Positions 11,258 through 22,125 are shown, counted from the first letter of the stretch. The stretch is DNA of 64,000 bases from Hygrophila difformis (GCA_030278955.1 JAOANR010000001.1:44790890-44854889), one strand, 5' to 3'. Notes: generated by a model from the sequence alone, not told the origin. Numbers and translations: made by a program.

Positions 11258-14065
11258 TTATGGAGCAATGAGCACTGGAGGTGTAGAAGCATCTGTGTTC
11301 GAAACAATTGAAGGAGATTGCACCATAGGAGATGGTGTAACAGAGGTAGAAGCATCACAGGATACTTCATGAGAGTTGTGTGAGGTCTGTGTCTCAGTGG
11401 GAGAAACAGAAGAGTTAATGATAGGGGATTGGCTCAATGGTTCAGTGGGAACCAGAGGTGAGTGCACATTATTCTGAGGTTCAGTGGGAACTTCAGAGGA
11501 GGCTCTATAATACTGAGTGGCAGTGGGCAACTCAGTAGAATCATAAGATGAGGGTAGTATATGGGTAAGGGGTGTAAGTGAAGGAGATGGTTCTTTGAAG
11601 GGAAATAGCCTGTCAAAGAACAAGACATCTCCAGAGATATGAATTTTCTTAGAGGTTATGTCTAAGACTTTGTAACCTTTCTGAGTAGCAGCAAGCCCTA
11701 AGTACACTCCTTTAATACCCTTTGGATCAAGTTTTCCAGAGTGAGGAGATGGGAGTTTCATATATACCAGACAACCAAAAGTGTGGAGGGATGATAATTC
11801 AGGTTCGTGTCCCATTAAGAGTTCATATGGAGATTTCCAGTCAAGCACTCTAGTAGGCAAACGATTGATGAGGTAGGCTGAAGTAAGCATGGCATCCCCC
11901 CAATAGATTTTAGGTACCCCAGAAGTTAATAACAAGTTTCTAGCTACTTGGGTGAGATGTCTATGTTTCCTTTCTACCCTTCCATTTTGTTGAGGTGTAT
12001 AGATGCAAGAAGTTTGATGTATGATGCCAAGTTTATGGAACAAGGAAGCACATTGCTTATTGCAGAATTCTGAGCCATTGTCAGACCTCAGAATTTTGAC
12101 ATTAGCACTATATTGAGTTTTTATATAAGTAAAGAACTGGGATAGCAACAAAGATGTATCATATTTGAATCTTAAAAGGTACAACCAAGTAGCTCTAGAT
12201 GAGTCATCAACAATTGTCAACATATATCTGTAATGATCTTTATCTAAGGGGGTGAAAGGTCCCCACAAATCACAATGTATCAAATCAAAGTTATTGGAAG
12301 CATGAGAGGTACTAGAAGAAAAAGGCATTCTGTGAATCTTAGGAGTAATACAGATGTCACAGGGAATAGTACTAGGTTCATTAGCAATAAGACCTAGATG
12401 AGTCATAACCTTGGAAGAAGGATGACCTAATTTATTATGCCAATCAACAATAGAATTTAAATCACATGATAGAGTAGAGTTAACAGAGTGAGGCATGGAG
12501 CTCTTACAGCTAGTGATGTAGAGTTTATGCATCAATGTGGCTGTGAGAAGAGTATCTTTAGTTTTCTGGTCCTGCAGTGCACAAGATGTAGAATCAAACA
12601 CTGCTATGCAATGCAAGTCAAGTGTCATTTGACTTATGGACAGGAGATTCAAGATGACTACTGGTACATAGTAAACATTAGGCACCAGGAGGTCATTACC
12701 CAACTTCACAGATCCAACATGTGAAGGGGATTTGATATTGCCATCTGGCAGCATGATAGGGTGGAAAGCTTTTAAAGGCTGAGGGTCAACTAGAAGGGAC
12801 ACATTAGAACACAAATTGCAACTGGCTAGGATCCACTTAGTACCCAAAAGAAAAGATTCAGAGGTAAGAGAGCTACCTGCCATATCAAAGAATCCTCCAG
12901 CAAAATCGAAGGGTGTAGTGATGCTGGCTCCTCCTTTGTTCTTAGCAAGTTCCTTGATCAACTCTTCAAGGAGTTTGTTAGTCTTTGAGGGTTCAGAATC
13001 TGCAGATGAGCTCTGAGTAATAGCTGTGGTGGTTCCTTCTGCATTGGGATTACAAGAAGACTGAGACACCATAGCTGCAGCAAATCCTTTTCCTTTTCCT
13101 TTATCTCCAAGAGCCTTGTACCAATCTGGTACCAATCCAGTCAGCTGAAAGCAGTTGGCCCTCAAGTGACCCTTTCTTTTGCAATGATCACAATATGCAG
13201 ACCTGTTAGCAAGCTGAAAACATTTCTCCTTGGTATGGCCTGTCTTTTTGCAGTAGGTGCACATAGGGCGCTTGTCACTTAAGGATCTGTCACTGCCTTC
13301 TTTATCAGAAATAGCCAAAGCAAATCCAGAATTAGACTCAATAGATCCAATTCCTCCTTGAATTCCTTTCTGAGCTTCCACACTGGTCACCATGCCAAAA
13401 GCTTTACCAGCCGAAGGTAGAGGATTCATTAACAATATTTGATTACAAACATGTGAATAGTCATCATTCAATCGCATTAGAAATTGTAGTAAAAAGTGCT
13501 TCTCATCAGTTTGCATCAGAACTTTTAAAGTTTCAAGGCTGCAGTCTGGAAAAGGATCTAAAGCTCTATAGTCACTCCAATTCATTTTGAGTTCACCATA
13601 GTAGGCAGTAACACTACGATTTCCTTGTGTGAGGTTAATGACTTTCTTCCTCAGAGACAAAATTTGAGGACCACTCAGCTGACCATAGCAATCCTCTAAG
13701 TCAGACCATAGTGCACGACTAGTAGCTGTATGAACAAATTGCCTAGATATCTCAGGAACTATGGAATTACGTAACCAAGTAAGTATCAGACTATCAACAC
13801 ACCACCAATCTTCATATGTAGGATCAGATTCATCAGGACAAGGAAAAGTACCAAGGATGAATTTCAACTTAGCTTTAATACGGAGAGCGGTATGAACCTC
13901 AATTCTCCAGGACGTCCAATTGGATCCGTCGAGCTTGATTTGAGTCAATTGGAGGTTAGGTTGGTCTGCAGATGAAAGAGCAAGCTCCTTACAGGTCGAA
14001 ACCAAGGCTTTTGCAGCTGGAGTTGCCTTGATTGGAGTTTCTTCGACATCCTCTTCAATCGCCAT
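11258..14065 (-). CDS. Copia gag-protease-integrase polyprotein, RT deleted
   Basis: A single open frame of about 935 residues from the ATG at 14065 (MAIEEDVEET). The Gag domain comes first, then two CX2CX4HX4C zinc knuckles (CTYCKKTGHTKEKC and CDHCKRKGHLRANC). A protease-like region follows, in which the expected WILDSGA motif reads WILASCN, so the catalytic Asp is lost. The integrase has an HHCC module (WHNKLGHPS...CDIC) and a DDE core with IHCDLWGP, LRSDNGSEF and PQQNGRVERKH. The frame ends in a Ser/Thr/Pro-rich stretch just before the RT should begin. The start lies about 70 nt after the primer site. The open frame despite the loss of RT and the dead protease suggests either a recent event or trans-mobilisation. 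Confidence 0.85.
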   Translation of the reverse strand: MAIEEDVEETPIKATPAAKALVSTCKELALSSADQPNLQLTQIKLDGSNWTSWRIEVHTALRIKAKLKFILGTFPCPDESDPTYEDWWCVDSLILTWLRNSIVPEISRQFVHTATSRALWSDLEDCYGQLSGPQILSLRKKVINLTQGNRSVTAYYGELKMNWSDYRALDPFPDCSLETLKVLMQTDEKHFLLQFLMRLNDDYSHVCNQILLMNPLPSAGKAFGMVTSVEAQKGIQGGIGSIESNSGFALAISDKEGSDRSLSDKRPMCTYCKKTGHTKEKCFQLANRSAYCDHCKRKGHLRANCFQLTGLVPDWYKALGDKGKGKGFAAAMVSQSSCNPNAEGTTTAITQSSSADSEPSKTNKLLEELIKELAKNKGGASITTPFDFAGGFFDMAGSSLTSESFLLGTKWILASCNLCSNVSLLVDPQPLKAFHPIMLPDGNIKSPSHVGSVKLGNDLLVPNVYYVPVVILNLLSISQMTLDLHCIAVFDSTSCALQDQKTKDTLLTATLMHKLYITSCKSSMPHSVNSTLSCDLNSIVDWHNKLGHPSSKVMTHLGLIANEPSTIPCDICITPKIHRMPFSSSTSHASNNFDLIHCDLWGPFTPLDKDHYRYMLTIVDDSSRATWLYLLRFKYDTSLLLSQFFTYIKTQYSANVKILRSDNGSEFCNKQCASLFHKLGIIHQTSCIYTPQQNGRVERKHRHLTQVARNLLLTSGVPKIYWGDAMLTSAYLINRLPTRVLDWKSPYELLMGHEPELSSLHTFGCLVYMKLPSPHSGKLDPKGIKGVYLGLAATQKGYKVLDITSKKIHISGDVLFFDRLFPFKEPSPSLTPLTHILPSSYDSTELPTATQYYRASSEVPTEPQNNVHSPLVPTEPLSQSPIINSSVSPTETQTSHNSHEVSCDASTSVTPSPMVQSPSIVSNTDASTPPVLIAP

Positions 14066-14134
14066 ATACGAACGCAGACACAGAAGCAAAAGAACAAAAA
14101 TAGATGAAAAATTCAGGATCGATGAGCAATCACT

Positions 14135-14146
14135 GCTCTGATACCA
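14135..14146 (-). other. Primer binding site (initiator Met tRNA)
   Basis: On the minus strand TGGTATCAGAGC directly follows the 5' LTR. Confidence 0.92.
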
Positions 14147-14474
14147 TGTAAAAATCACTCAATCTGAACAATTTGAGCAGAATGGAACGAGAGACAAGAG
14201 AGTAAATAACTGCCTTCTCCATTAGCAACAAAAGGGAATGAATAATGTTCTGTTACAGAGAAAGGAAGAAGAAGGCCTATTTAAACAGATAAAGCGTTAA
14301 CACGCTTAATCTAGCCAAACTAACAACATAAAGGGAAAGTACACAAAAGCCCCTGACTAACAACTATACAAAACTAAAGCAACTCTAACTAAGACTAATG
14401 CGACTTCAACCAACTAACTACAACCAACTCCAAGCTTCCAAGGCTGCTGCTGCTGCTGCACACTAACCTCAACA
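14147..14474 (-). repeat. 5' LTR of the 10743-14474 Copia
   Basis: Same 328-bp length and termini as the 3' LTR, followed by the CTCCT target duplication. Confidence 0.95.
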
Positions 14475-14763
14475 CTCCTAGAAGATAAGCTTCAGAATTT
14501 AGAGTCTATAAGTTAAAATTTTATATTTTTAAAGATAAAATCTAAATCCTAGTGTTCTGTCCCTAATGCAATCAATATGATTGTGAAAATAAAAATTACT
14601 CTCTGTTAAAGCATGTAAAATTGACTGAAGGTAATTTATTGGGTAAGTTTAATCTAGCTATTTAACTATTTATTGCAGTTATATATAAAAAATATTTATA
14701 GTCAATTGAAAAATATTGAATTCGCCAAATTAAATAAACGTAAAAATGCTAATTTTTGTTTTA

Positions 14764-15015
14764 TACTCCCTCCGTCCCACCAATCTTGTCATGTTTAACT
14801 TTTTTACACTGTTCATTGTTTAACTTTGACTCAATATTATGGCAAGTATATATTTGAAAAAAATAATCGAGTTGGGCCTTGTTAGAATCATATCATCGTG
14901 TAGTTTTAATATGTATTTTACATAATTTTTCATTATACATATTTTAATGGTTGAAATGTGCGTTGGATTGTGTGCAGAAGTCAAACAAGACAAGTTAAGT
15001 GGGACGGATGGAGTA
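14764..15015. mobile_element. Stowaway-like MITE
   Basis: It is bounded by TACTCCCTCCGTCCC and GGGACGGATGGAGTA with TA at both ends, 252 bp. It is the best-preserved copy of the subfamily also at 928, 1430 and 31676. Confidence 0.88.
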
Positions 15016-15063
15016 TTTTTTTTATTCATAAGATTTGAATTATGAATTATATTGTATACTTTT

Positions 15064-16524
15064 TTATTTAGTACCCATGCTACGATACTCTGCCTCGGTT
15101 GAAGACACTGAAACAGTGGATTGTTTCTTGGCTTTCCAGGAGATGCAATATCCTGAGATGGATTTTCGGGTATCAGGACATGTCCCACAATCTGAATCAC
15201 AATAGGCTGTCAAAGTGAGTTTTTGATCTACAGGGAATTGCAGTTTATAATTAATTGTTCCTTTCAAATACCGCAATAGATGTATTACAGCCTTCCAATG
15301 TGCTTTCAAAGGAGATATCTGGCCTGGTGAAATTGAGATACATGAGTCTGCCAATGAGTCTCCCATAGATTCGCGGCTCAGAAAGGAAGGGATCCCCTGT
15401 CAATGACAACTTTAATCCAGGATGTAATGGGGTTGCTGCAGGTTTAGCCTCAGTAAGTTGCATATCCTCAACGTATCACTGATATAATTCAACTTAGACA
15501 AAATGATAGCACCGGGTATCTTGATAATTTCCAAACCCAAATAATGGTTAGCTTCTCCAAGATTCTTGATGGTGAATGTCTTATGTAAAAATTCCTTCCC
15601 TTCATTGATAAGAACGATAGATGTGCTCGTGATAAGCACATCATCAACATAGACAGTGAGGGCCACAAGATCATTTCCAACAGTTTTAATGAAGAAGCAG
15701 GGATCCACAGGTGACTGCATAAAACCAAATTCTGTGATTTCTTGTTGAATTCTTGGAACCTCACCCTTGGGGCTTGTTTCAAACCGTAAATAGATTTCTT
15801 CAATATGCAAACTTGATTAGTGTTGTACCCTGTGGAGGTTCCATGTATATTTCCTCATCTAGGAATCCATGTAGAAATGCATTGTTGAACATCTCTGTGT
15901 TGAATAGACCACCCTTTTAGAAGCTGCAATTGCTAACAACAATCTTACAGTGACACCTTTTGCCACAGGTGCAAAAGATTCAGTGTAGTCTTCTCCTTCC
16001 TTTTGCAGGTATCCCTTAGCTACCAATCGGGCCTTGTACCTGTGTATTGAGCCATCAGGATTAGTTTTTATTCTATGTATCCAGTTACAGCCAATAGCCG
16101 TTTTTCCTGGTGGGAGAGATGTAAGTTCCCAGGTTTCATTGTTCTCAAGTGCTTGAAGTTCTTTTTTCATAGCTCTAATCCAGAGTGGATCTTGAGTGGC
16201 CTCTGTATAGGTTCTAGGTTCTTGTCCTCTACAGACCGGATCACTGACCACATGAGAGCACACATAGTCCTTTAACCAAGCAGGTTTTTTTACAAGTCTA
16301 ACAGGTCTTTTTCTTACAGGTGGTGGTGGAGAATGAGGAAGTGCTGTTGAGAGGGAGGTGATAGCAGGTGGAGTGGACTTTGAGGAGGAAGCAACAGGAG
16401 ATATATCAGATGCACAAGGTGACCGGAGGGCTGAAGAGTCACCTGCAAATTTGTTAGAAGTACCAGAAGCAACAAAGACAGGAGTTCTACTTACATCTCT
16501 AGAGTCGGGAAGAAGAGGTAACAC
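15064..16524 (-). pseudogene. Decayed Copia RT-RNase H fragment
   Basis: Three overlapping frames together cover a Copia RT. The first has [29 protein letters not shown] and ESFAPVAK. The second has DLVALTVYVDDVLI, including the catalytic YVDD. The third covers the RT thumb and the start of RNase H (YCDSDCG, STEAEYRSMG). Frameshifts fall near 15890, 15800 and 15430. RNase H stops abruptly near 15060, where unrelated sequence begins, so the 3' third is missing. It belongs to a different lineage from the neighbouring 10743-14474 element. No LTRs remain. Confidence 0.8.
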
Positions 16525-16649
16525 ATCACTTTCAGGTTCTGAATGATTGGATATGGCAGGGGAAGAAGGTTTGTAAGGGAATGAGGTTTCATAAAAAAAA
16601 TTACATCTCTGGTAATGAATATGTTTTTTGTTTCAAGGTTCATGAGTTT

Positions 16650-17262
16650 ATATCCCTTGATAATCTTGAGGATACCCTAAGAAAAGGCATTTAATAGCTC
16701 TTGCATCTAACTTGGTTTTCTGAGGCTGTAGATTACTAGCAAAGCACAAACAACCAAAGATTTTGAGATGGTCATAAGTTGGTTCTTTATTGTGTAACAA
16801 GTAATACGGTGTTTTCCAGTTTAAGGTAGCAGAGGGTAGGATATTTATGATGTGAGTAGCTGTTTGAAGAGCCTCACCCCAAATTTTTTTTTGGTAAATG
16901 TGAATGAAATAAAAGGGCTCGCATGAACCGTAGAAGTCGTTGATGTTTTCTTTCAACCCTTCCATTTTGTTGACGGGTGTGGGGACAAGATTTTTGATGA
17001 GAAATGCTATGGGTTTGAAGAATTTTTTGAAGCTGTTGGGACAAAAATTCGGATCCATGATCAGTTCTAATAGTTTTGACATTAATACTGAATTGGTTTT
17101 GAACAAGGCTAAGAAAGGTTTGAAAGATTGTGGGGGTCTGGGATTTATGGCTCATAAGAAAAGTTCATGTAGCTCTATTAAAGTCATCAATTATGGTGAG
17201 GAATATGGAGTGCAAAATTTGGAGCAGATGATGGCCTATGGATCAGGTCAAATGTTCGTTGG
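16650..17262 (-). pseudogene. Decayed Copia integrase fragment
   Basis: Minus-strand frames give FDLIH, LTIIDDFNRAT, IRTDHGSEF and RQQNGRVERKH, which include the integrase catalytic D, D and E positions, followed by an FGCLCFASN / KCLFLGYP C-terminal region. There are stops and at least two frameshifts (near 17150-17200 and 16890). It runs into the RT fragment downstream and is truncated before the HHCC zinc module. Confidence 0.8.
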
Positions 17263-18109
17263 TCAAATGTTGCCATAAAATCTGGCTAATAAAAGGAGGA
17301 AGAAGAGAGAGTTGCGAAAAAACAAAATCCAACGGAAGAAAGTGACTGTTTGGTTGGTCAAATATGGAAATATTGGATCAGGCAAAAAAATATGCAGAGA
17401 CAATTTTATCCCTATCCACTTGACAGAATAATGGCATAAACATTGATTGAATTGGATGGGAAGTGTAAAATTCACCAACTTTTTAAATGATAGAGGTATA
17501 TTTTTTTGGTAAAATTTGAGAAAAAACCCTCTCACAAAAGATTCTTACTTGTTCAATACCTAGCACTATTTTTCTTCCTTTTTACTACCTAATTTTGTCT
17601 CTATATGTAAAGATTGTCAAATATGCCCCTGGTCAAGTTCAGTACATTTGTTTCATAAGTCTGATACATTTTATTAAGCAGTCTAATATATGATAAGTTA
17701 GAAGACTTGTATATCTCTTTAGTGATTGTTGTACATTTTCAAACATTACTTTCTAGATTTTATTTATGATCTTAAGCAGAGAACGTAATTAATTGAAATA
17801 TATGCCATGATCATTCACAGTTTTATCATTCAAAGTAAAATTTCAGGGTCTACCTCGCTTCCGTAGTATAAGCTTTGTGGTTGAAACTTCTGATCGAATC
17901 CTTCAACGAGTAACCTTCTTTCCTCGTCTGCTATCCTTCATTCAGGCCTCCTGCCTTACTCCGGTATGCACGACCTTTAGGAAATCACTGTATCGATGAC
18001 ATGACTCTCAACATATGTTTCACTCACTCACATATATTCAGAATTTTGGTAGACTTTTAGAAAAATATACTCGAAGATATTCACTGGAATGATCAGGCTA
18101 TTGTACTTA
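17263..18109. other. Sequence between Copia fragment and viral copy
   Basis: No gene is recognised. The part from about 17560 to 18110 continues the minus-strand viral leader beyond the poly(A) signal and may be viral, but no feature confirms it. Confidence 0.35.
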
Positions 18110-18121
18110 GCCGATCATCTT

Positions 18122-18127
18122 TTTATT
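18122..18127 (-). terminator. Viral poly(A) signal
   Basis: AATAAA on the minus strand lies about 125-130 nt downstream of the viral TATA box, the arrangement used by caulimovirids for terminally redundant pregenomic RNA. Confidence 0.6.
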
Positions 18128-18250
18128 GAAAGCTTTAAAATCACTCATAGTTTTACATCAAAGAGAGAGAACTAAAGATTACAAAGAAATACAAAAGAAA
18201 GAGTATTCTGGTGGGTATCTTTACTTCTGCATTCTTCGTGAATCATTCCT

Positions 18251-18260
18251 CCTTTTATAG
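18251..18260 (-). promoter_or_regulatory. Viral pregenomic promoter TATA box
   Basis: CTATAAAAGG on the minus strand lies downstream of the transactivator-like ORF, the position of the 35S-type promoter in caulimovirids. An upstream TGACG-containing repeat and a downstream AATAAA support this. Confidence 0.7.
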
Positions 18261-18406
18261 ATGGAGTCTTGGAGATCATGTGGTTTTGAATTGATTTACG
18301 TGGCCTCATCTCCGTCCTTTATTTTTCCTCCATTATTGAGATTCCATAGCTGTCATTTTCGTCTTTTAATCCTGCATTATTAGCCGTCCTCTTTGTCTTG
18401 TTGTCT

Positions 18407-18503
18407 AATTGCGCCATTGCATACGTCTTGCTGCATTATTCTTTTCTTGTCTTCTTGTTCAATTGCGTCATTGCATACGTCTTGCCGCATTATTCTTTTC
18501 TTG
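18407..18503 (-). repeat. 43-bp direct repeat with TGACG motif in viral promoter
   Basis: Two 43-nt copies (18407-18449 and 18461-18503), with three mismatches that I count by eye, sit about 150-250 nt upstream of the TATA box. On the minus strand the distal copy contains AATGACGCAATT, an as-1/TGA-bZIP type core. In the proximal copy the core reads ATGGCGCAATT. Another TGACG lies just upstream, near 18520-18530. Confidence 0.65.
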
Positions 18504-18539
18504 GTGCTACATTGGTCCTCTCTGTCGTCACTGCTTACT

Positions 18540-19628
18540 TCATTTCGTTGTCTCTTTCCGAAGAAATGTTCTTGTTTTCAGACTTGTGGTGGATTTCTCT
18601 ACTGCTTTCTTCCAGATACTCTTGACTTCTTCCGAGCATTCAAAATTGTATGTGTCAAATTTCTGAATTAGTCCTGCTAAGTTTCCTGATCTGAATCCTG
18701 GAGTGTTCAATTGTTCAATCATGATGATTTCTTCATTTCCAAAAAAGATTCCTGCTCCTTGGTTGTATAGTCTGTTCATTTGTTCATGTACAGCGCGTAT
18801 TCCCATTGCTCTTTTGAAGTGTATGTATTTGTCATTGAAAATTTCTGTTTTGGGGGTCCCATAGTCCTGAGGGTAGCTCTCTGGTTTAGTGATTTCTTCT
18901 GCAATAATAAGATGGTAGGAAGAAAATTTGACTTCTGGGCTTATAGAAAATATTTTTAGTTTCTGGGTTTTTGGTCTTATGTTTAAGGCTTCAACTAATA
19001 CAGGTAATTTGAATATTTCGGTTCGTAAGGGGGACAAGAAAATAGTTCTGATAAATCCAAATTTGAAACAGTTCGAGACAAAGTTTGGGTCACAACCTGG
19101 TAAAATAGTTACTTGTGAATCTAGGGATTTAGTGAATTCTGTGCAGAATGAGGTTTCTTGTCTGGGTAAAGAGTATATGTAGCTGCTCAGGGTATGATAT
19201 TCTGCTAAAAATTTTCTAGTCTCAAGGCTGATGGGTACTGGTTGAGGAATATTGTCGCAGAAATAGTTTTTTGTTTCTGCAATGTTTTTCGACGAGGTCG
19301 AAGGTCTTGCATCCCCTGATTGTTTTGCTTGTTTTTCTTCCTGTGGAACAGGATTAGCTTTCTTTTCCTGGTCTGGAACACTAGTGTTAAGTTCTTCTGG
19401 TGTATAAAAATATTCTTCCATAGTAGTAATTAGTCCCTGCAAACATTTGTTACATTCATATAAATCGTCATTAATAGTCTTGTGTTCGTCCATAAAACTC
19501 CCAACAATCAATTGTTGTAGTTTTAATTGTTTGTCCATAGTAGACTGTATTAATTTTTGTAGTCGGTCTATTTCTTTGTAGATGTGGTCAGTCAGACCAG
19601 CATCATCCCATTGTTCATTGTTCTCCAT
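18540..19628 (-). CDS. Caulimovirid transactivator/viroplasmin-like protein
   Basis: An intact 362-residue frame from the ATG at 19628. It is the last ORF before the promoter, the position of the inclusion-body/translational transactivator gene. Residues about 1-75 look helical and coiled-coil-like (EIDRLQKLIQSTMDKQLK). Residues about 75-115 are Lys/Pro/Ser-rich. The C-terminal half contains NQGAGIFFGNEEIIMIEQL, reminiscent of the RNase H-like fold of viroplasmins. Its start overlaps the end of the pol frame by about 15 nt. In this family the protein supports translation of the polycistronic RNA and forms viroplasm; that role here is inferred from position and length. It is one of the few undamaged frames in the viral copy. 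Confidence 0.65.
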   Translation of the reverse strand: MENNEQWDDAGLTDHIYKEIDRLQKLIQSTMDKQLKLQQLIVGSFMDEHKTINDDLYECNKCLQGLITTMEEYFYTPEELNTSVPDQEKKANPVPQEEKQAKQSGDARPSTSSKNIAETKNYFCDNIPQPVPISLETRKFLAEYHTLSSYIYSLPRQETSFCTEFTKSLDSQVTILPGCDPNFVSNCFKFGFIRTIFLSPLRTEIFKLPVLVEALNIRPKTQKLKIFSISPEVKFSSYHLIIAEEITKPESYPQDYGTPKTEIFNDKYIHFKRAMGIRAVHEQMNRLYNQGAGIFFGNEEIIMIEQLNTPGFRSGNLAGLIQKFDTYNFECSEEVKSIWKKAVEKSTTSLKTRTFLRKETTK

Positions 19629-21540
19629 ATTCAGGGTTCCTGGTCAAAAAGTCAGCTAAATAATTGTCAGTTCCCTTAATATATTCAACAGTAAAGTCGT
19701 ACATTGACAAAAAGTTTGATATCCTATTATTCTTCTATATTGTGGTTTGTTTGGTACTTTATTATAAATTAAAGGTGTCACTTGCGTATTGTCTGTTAAT
19801 ACTTTAAACTTTCTACTTAGTAACCAAAATGAAAATTTATCTATTGATTTAATCACTGCAAGTAATTCTTTCTCATTCGTACTATAATTTATGGCTGCTC
19901 CTTGTAATGTTCCTGACGCATATCTACAAATTTCACCAGTATCTGTTTTTAACAAACCTGCCCAATGGTAGTCTGAGCTATCCGTTTGTACTATTAAATT
20001 ATCTTTTTCGTCGGGTAATCTTAACGGAGGTAATTTGGAGCATTCTTCTTTTAATTGTTTAACAATTTCAGTATGTTGATCATTCCATCCTATTTTATTA
20101 TTTTTTCTAATTAATTTTCTTAAATCATTTGTCTTTTTTGCTAAATTTGATATAAATCCTTCTGCATAATTCAGAATTCCAAGAAACCTTTGTATGTTTA
20201 ACTTATTTCTAAGTTCATCGGGCATTGTAACAAGTTTTGTGCTTATGTGTGGTTGCATTTTAATTCCAAGATTATTTAATGTTAGTCCCAAAAATTCTAT
20301 TTCATTTTTAAATATTTCTGCTTTCTTTTCTGATAAAATCAATCCATGATCTTTACAAAGTTTTGCAAATATATCTAAATGTTTCTTATGTTCTTCTATA
20401 CTATTTGATGCTATTAATATATCATCTACGTATACAAATATGAAATTACTAAATTTTTTGAATGTTTTATCCATTTTCTTTGGAATATTTGTGATCCATT
20501 TTTTATTCCAAATGGCATAACTTTCCATTCATAGTGTCCTTGAGGTGTACTAAAGGTTGTATGTTTTATAATATCTGGATGCATTTTAATTTGCCAAAAT
20601 CCATTTTTGCAATCAAATTTTGAATAAATAGTTCTTCCTCTAGCTAATCCTATTAGATTTTCTTTGTTAGGTAGAAAATATCCATCAAATATCATGTTTT
20701 TGTTTAGTTCTTTGTAATTTATTACTAATCTTGGTTTCTTTCTTATTTGTTCACTACGATTTCTAACCAAAAAAGCCTGACTATTATGTTCTGCTATAGA
20801 TTCTTGAATAAGATCTAATTCTAATAATTCATTTATCTGTTTTCCAAGTTCTTCAATATCTTCTTGATTATGCATCATAGGTTGAGTTCTTATTATTGTA
20901 TCGTTATTTTTCATTTTTAATTCTGCATATATTTTATTAAGATTCCATTTTTCAATTGGATTTTCTTCATAGTTTTCAGAGATGTATTTTATTGTTTCAT
21001 GAAGTTCATATCTATCAAAATCTTCTGGCTTTTGAATTAACACTTGTTTTTTAATTTTGTGGATTTTAAATTTTATGTAATAAGTAATTGGTTGTTTTAT
21101 AATTTCTCCTTTTTCACCACGTTTCTGCAGCACTCTGTATGGTTTTCTTATTCTCGGAATAGTAATGTAGTGGTTACATGTTGATCTAAGTTGGATATTA
21201 TATCTATCTACTCTAAAGCTTTGAAATAAACTTGTAAAATTTGTCTCTAATAATACATCAATTGTTTTTACTGGGCTAATATATACTTCTTGTATTGTAA
21301 ATATTTTATTACCTAAAATTATCTGAACATCTTTAGCTATTTTATTAATAATTAGACTATGTCCAGTAGCTCCATGTACTTCTATTGGTCTTTTATTTAC
21401 TTCTCATTCTTTTATTAAATGTTCTTGTATTAATGTGATTTCTGCTCCTGTATCTAATATAGCAGATGTTGTTATATTTGTTTGTAGTATAGTTAACTCT
21501 AGATATACTGTTGTTGGAAATCTAATTTCTTTTATATATG
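19614..21540 (-). pseudogene. Caulimovirid protease 2, reverse transcriptase and RNase H
   Basis: The minus-strand frame opens with a second aspartic-protease-like domain containing SAILDTGAEITLIQ, interrupted by one in-frame TGA about seven codons later. The RT follows, with PRLVINYKELN, SKFDCKNGFWQI and a catalytic YVDD (FIFVYVDDILIAS). RNase H then shows VQTDSSDYHWAG, NEKELLAV and LTDNTQ, so its D, E, D residues are present. A frameshift lies near 20470-20500, just before YVDD, and another near 19720. The intended end (FLTRNPEYGEQ then TGA) overlaps the next ORF. In living relatives this polyprotein converts pregenomic RNA to DNA in the cytoplasm. This copy is broken. Confidence 0.85.
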
Positions 21541-22035
21541 TGCCTTTCCTATTACGAAAACTTTTCCATTTTTTGTTTTTCCACTAAAAATTTCTCCTGT
21601 TATCGTATATTTGTTTAATGAGTCTAAAAACTCGATGCCTAACAAGACATGATAGGTACTACTAGATGTTCCTTCTTCTTCTGCTACATAACATTTTACT
21701 TCTTCTATTAAGTCTGTGCCTATTTTTATTGGTACTATTACTAATTCATTTACTCTTCTTATTTCTCCTTCAAAAGTAGAATATCTATATTCTGTTCCTA
21801 TATGCTTTGCTAATCCATTTATACATATTTTTCCTATATGATTCTTACCAGCTCCAGTATCTACTAATATATTTGGTCCTTTTCTCCAGTTTGTGCCATT
21901 ATAGTATTCTATATTAATTCTCCATGTTTGGGCTTTTTGTTTAATTTTTTCGTATGGTATATCAATACTATGTCTTGGTTGATCAAGTATTAGATTTGTT
22001 CTTGGGCTATAGTCTGTACTTTTTCTGCTACTCAT
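21532..22035 (-). pseudogene. Caulimovirid protease-like domain 1
   Basis: A 167-residue frame with GPNILVDTGAGKNHIG (aspartic protease DTG motif) and, about 85 residues later, HVLLGIEFLD, matching the hydrophobic-hydrophobic-Gly segment of retropepsins. Its upstream sequence stays open for 30 codons in the same frame up to the TAG that ends the movement-protein ORF, so the ATG at 22035 may not be the true start. It ends at a TAA at 21532-21534, where the protease 2 frame (-1 relative) has already begun. Having a second DTGA domain directly downstream is unusual. Confidence 0.75.
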
Positions 22036-22125
22036 TGTTCTTCCTACATAGGATAATTGTGGTCTCTTGTTTTCTAATGGTTTTCCAATTTCTATTGTAT
22101 TTTTCTTGTCTGCAAGATCAATTAT

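Larger units (their letters stand above)
10743..14474 (-). mobile_element. Internally deleted Ty1/Copia element
   Basis: The element is 3,732 bp, bounded by 328-bp LTRs (TG...CA) and a 5-bp direct duplication CTCCT at 10738-10742 and 14475-14479. On the minus strand the order is LTR, PBS, gag-protease-integrase in one open frame, a short RNase H tail, PPT, LTR. The reverse transcriptase and most of RNase H are missing, so it could move only with enzymes supplied in trans. The LTRs differ at five positions that I count by eye (about 98.5% identity), so the insertion is fairly recent. Confidence 0.92.
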
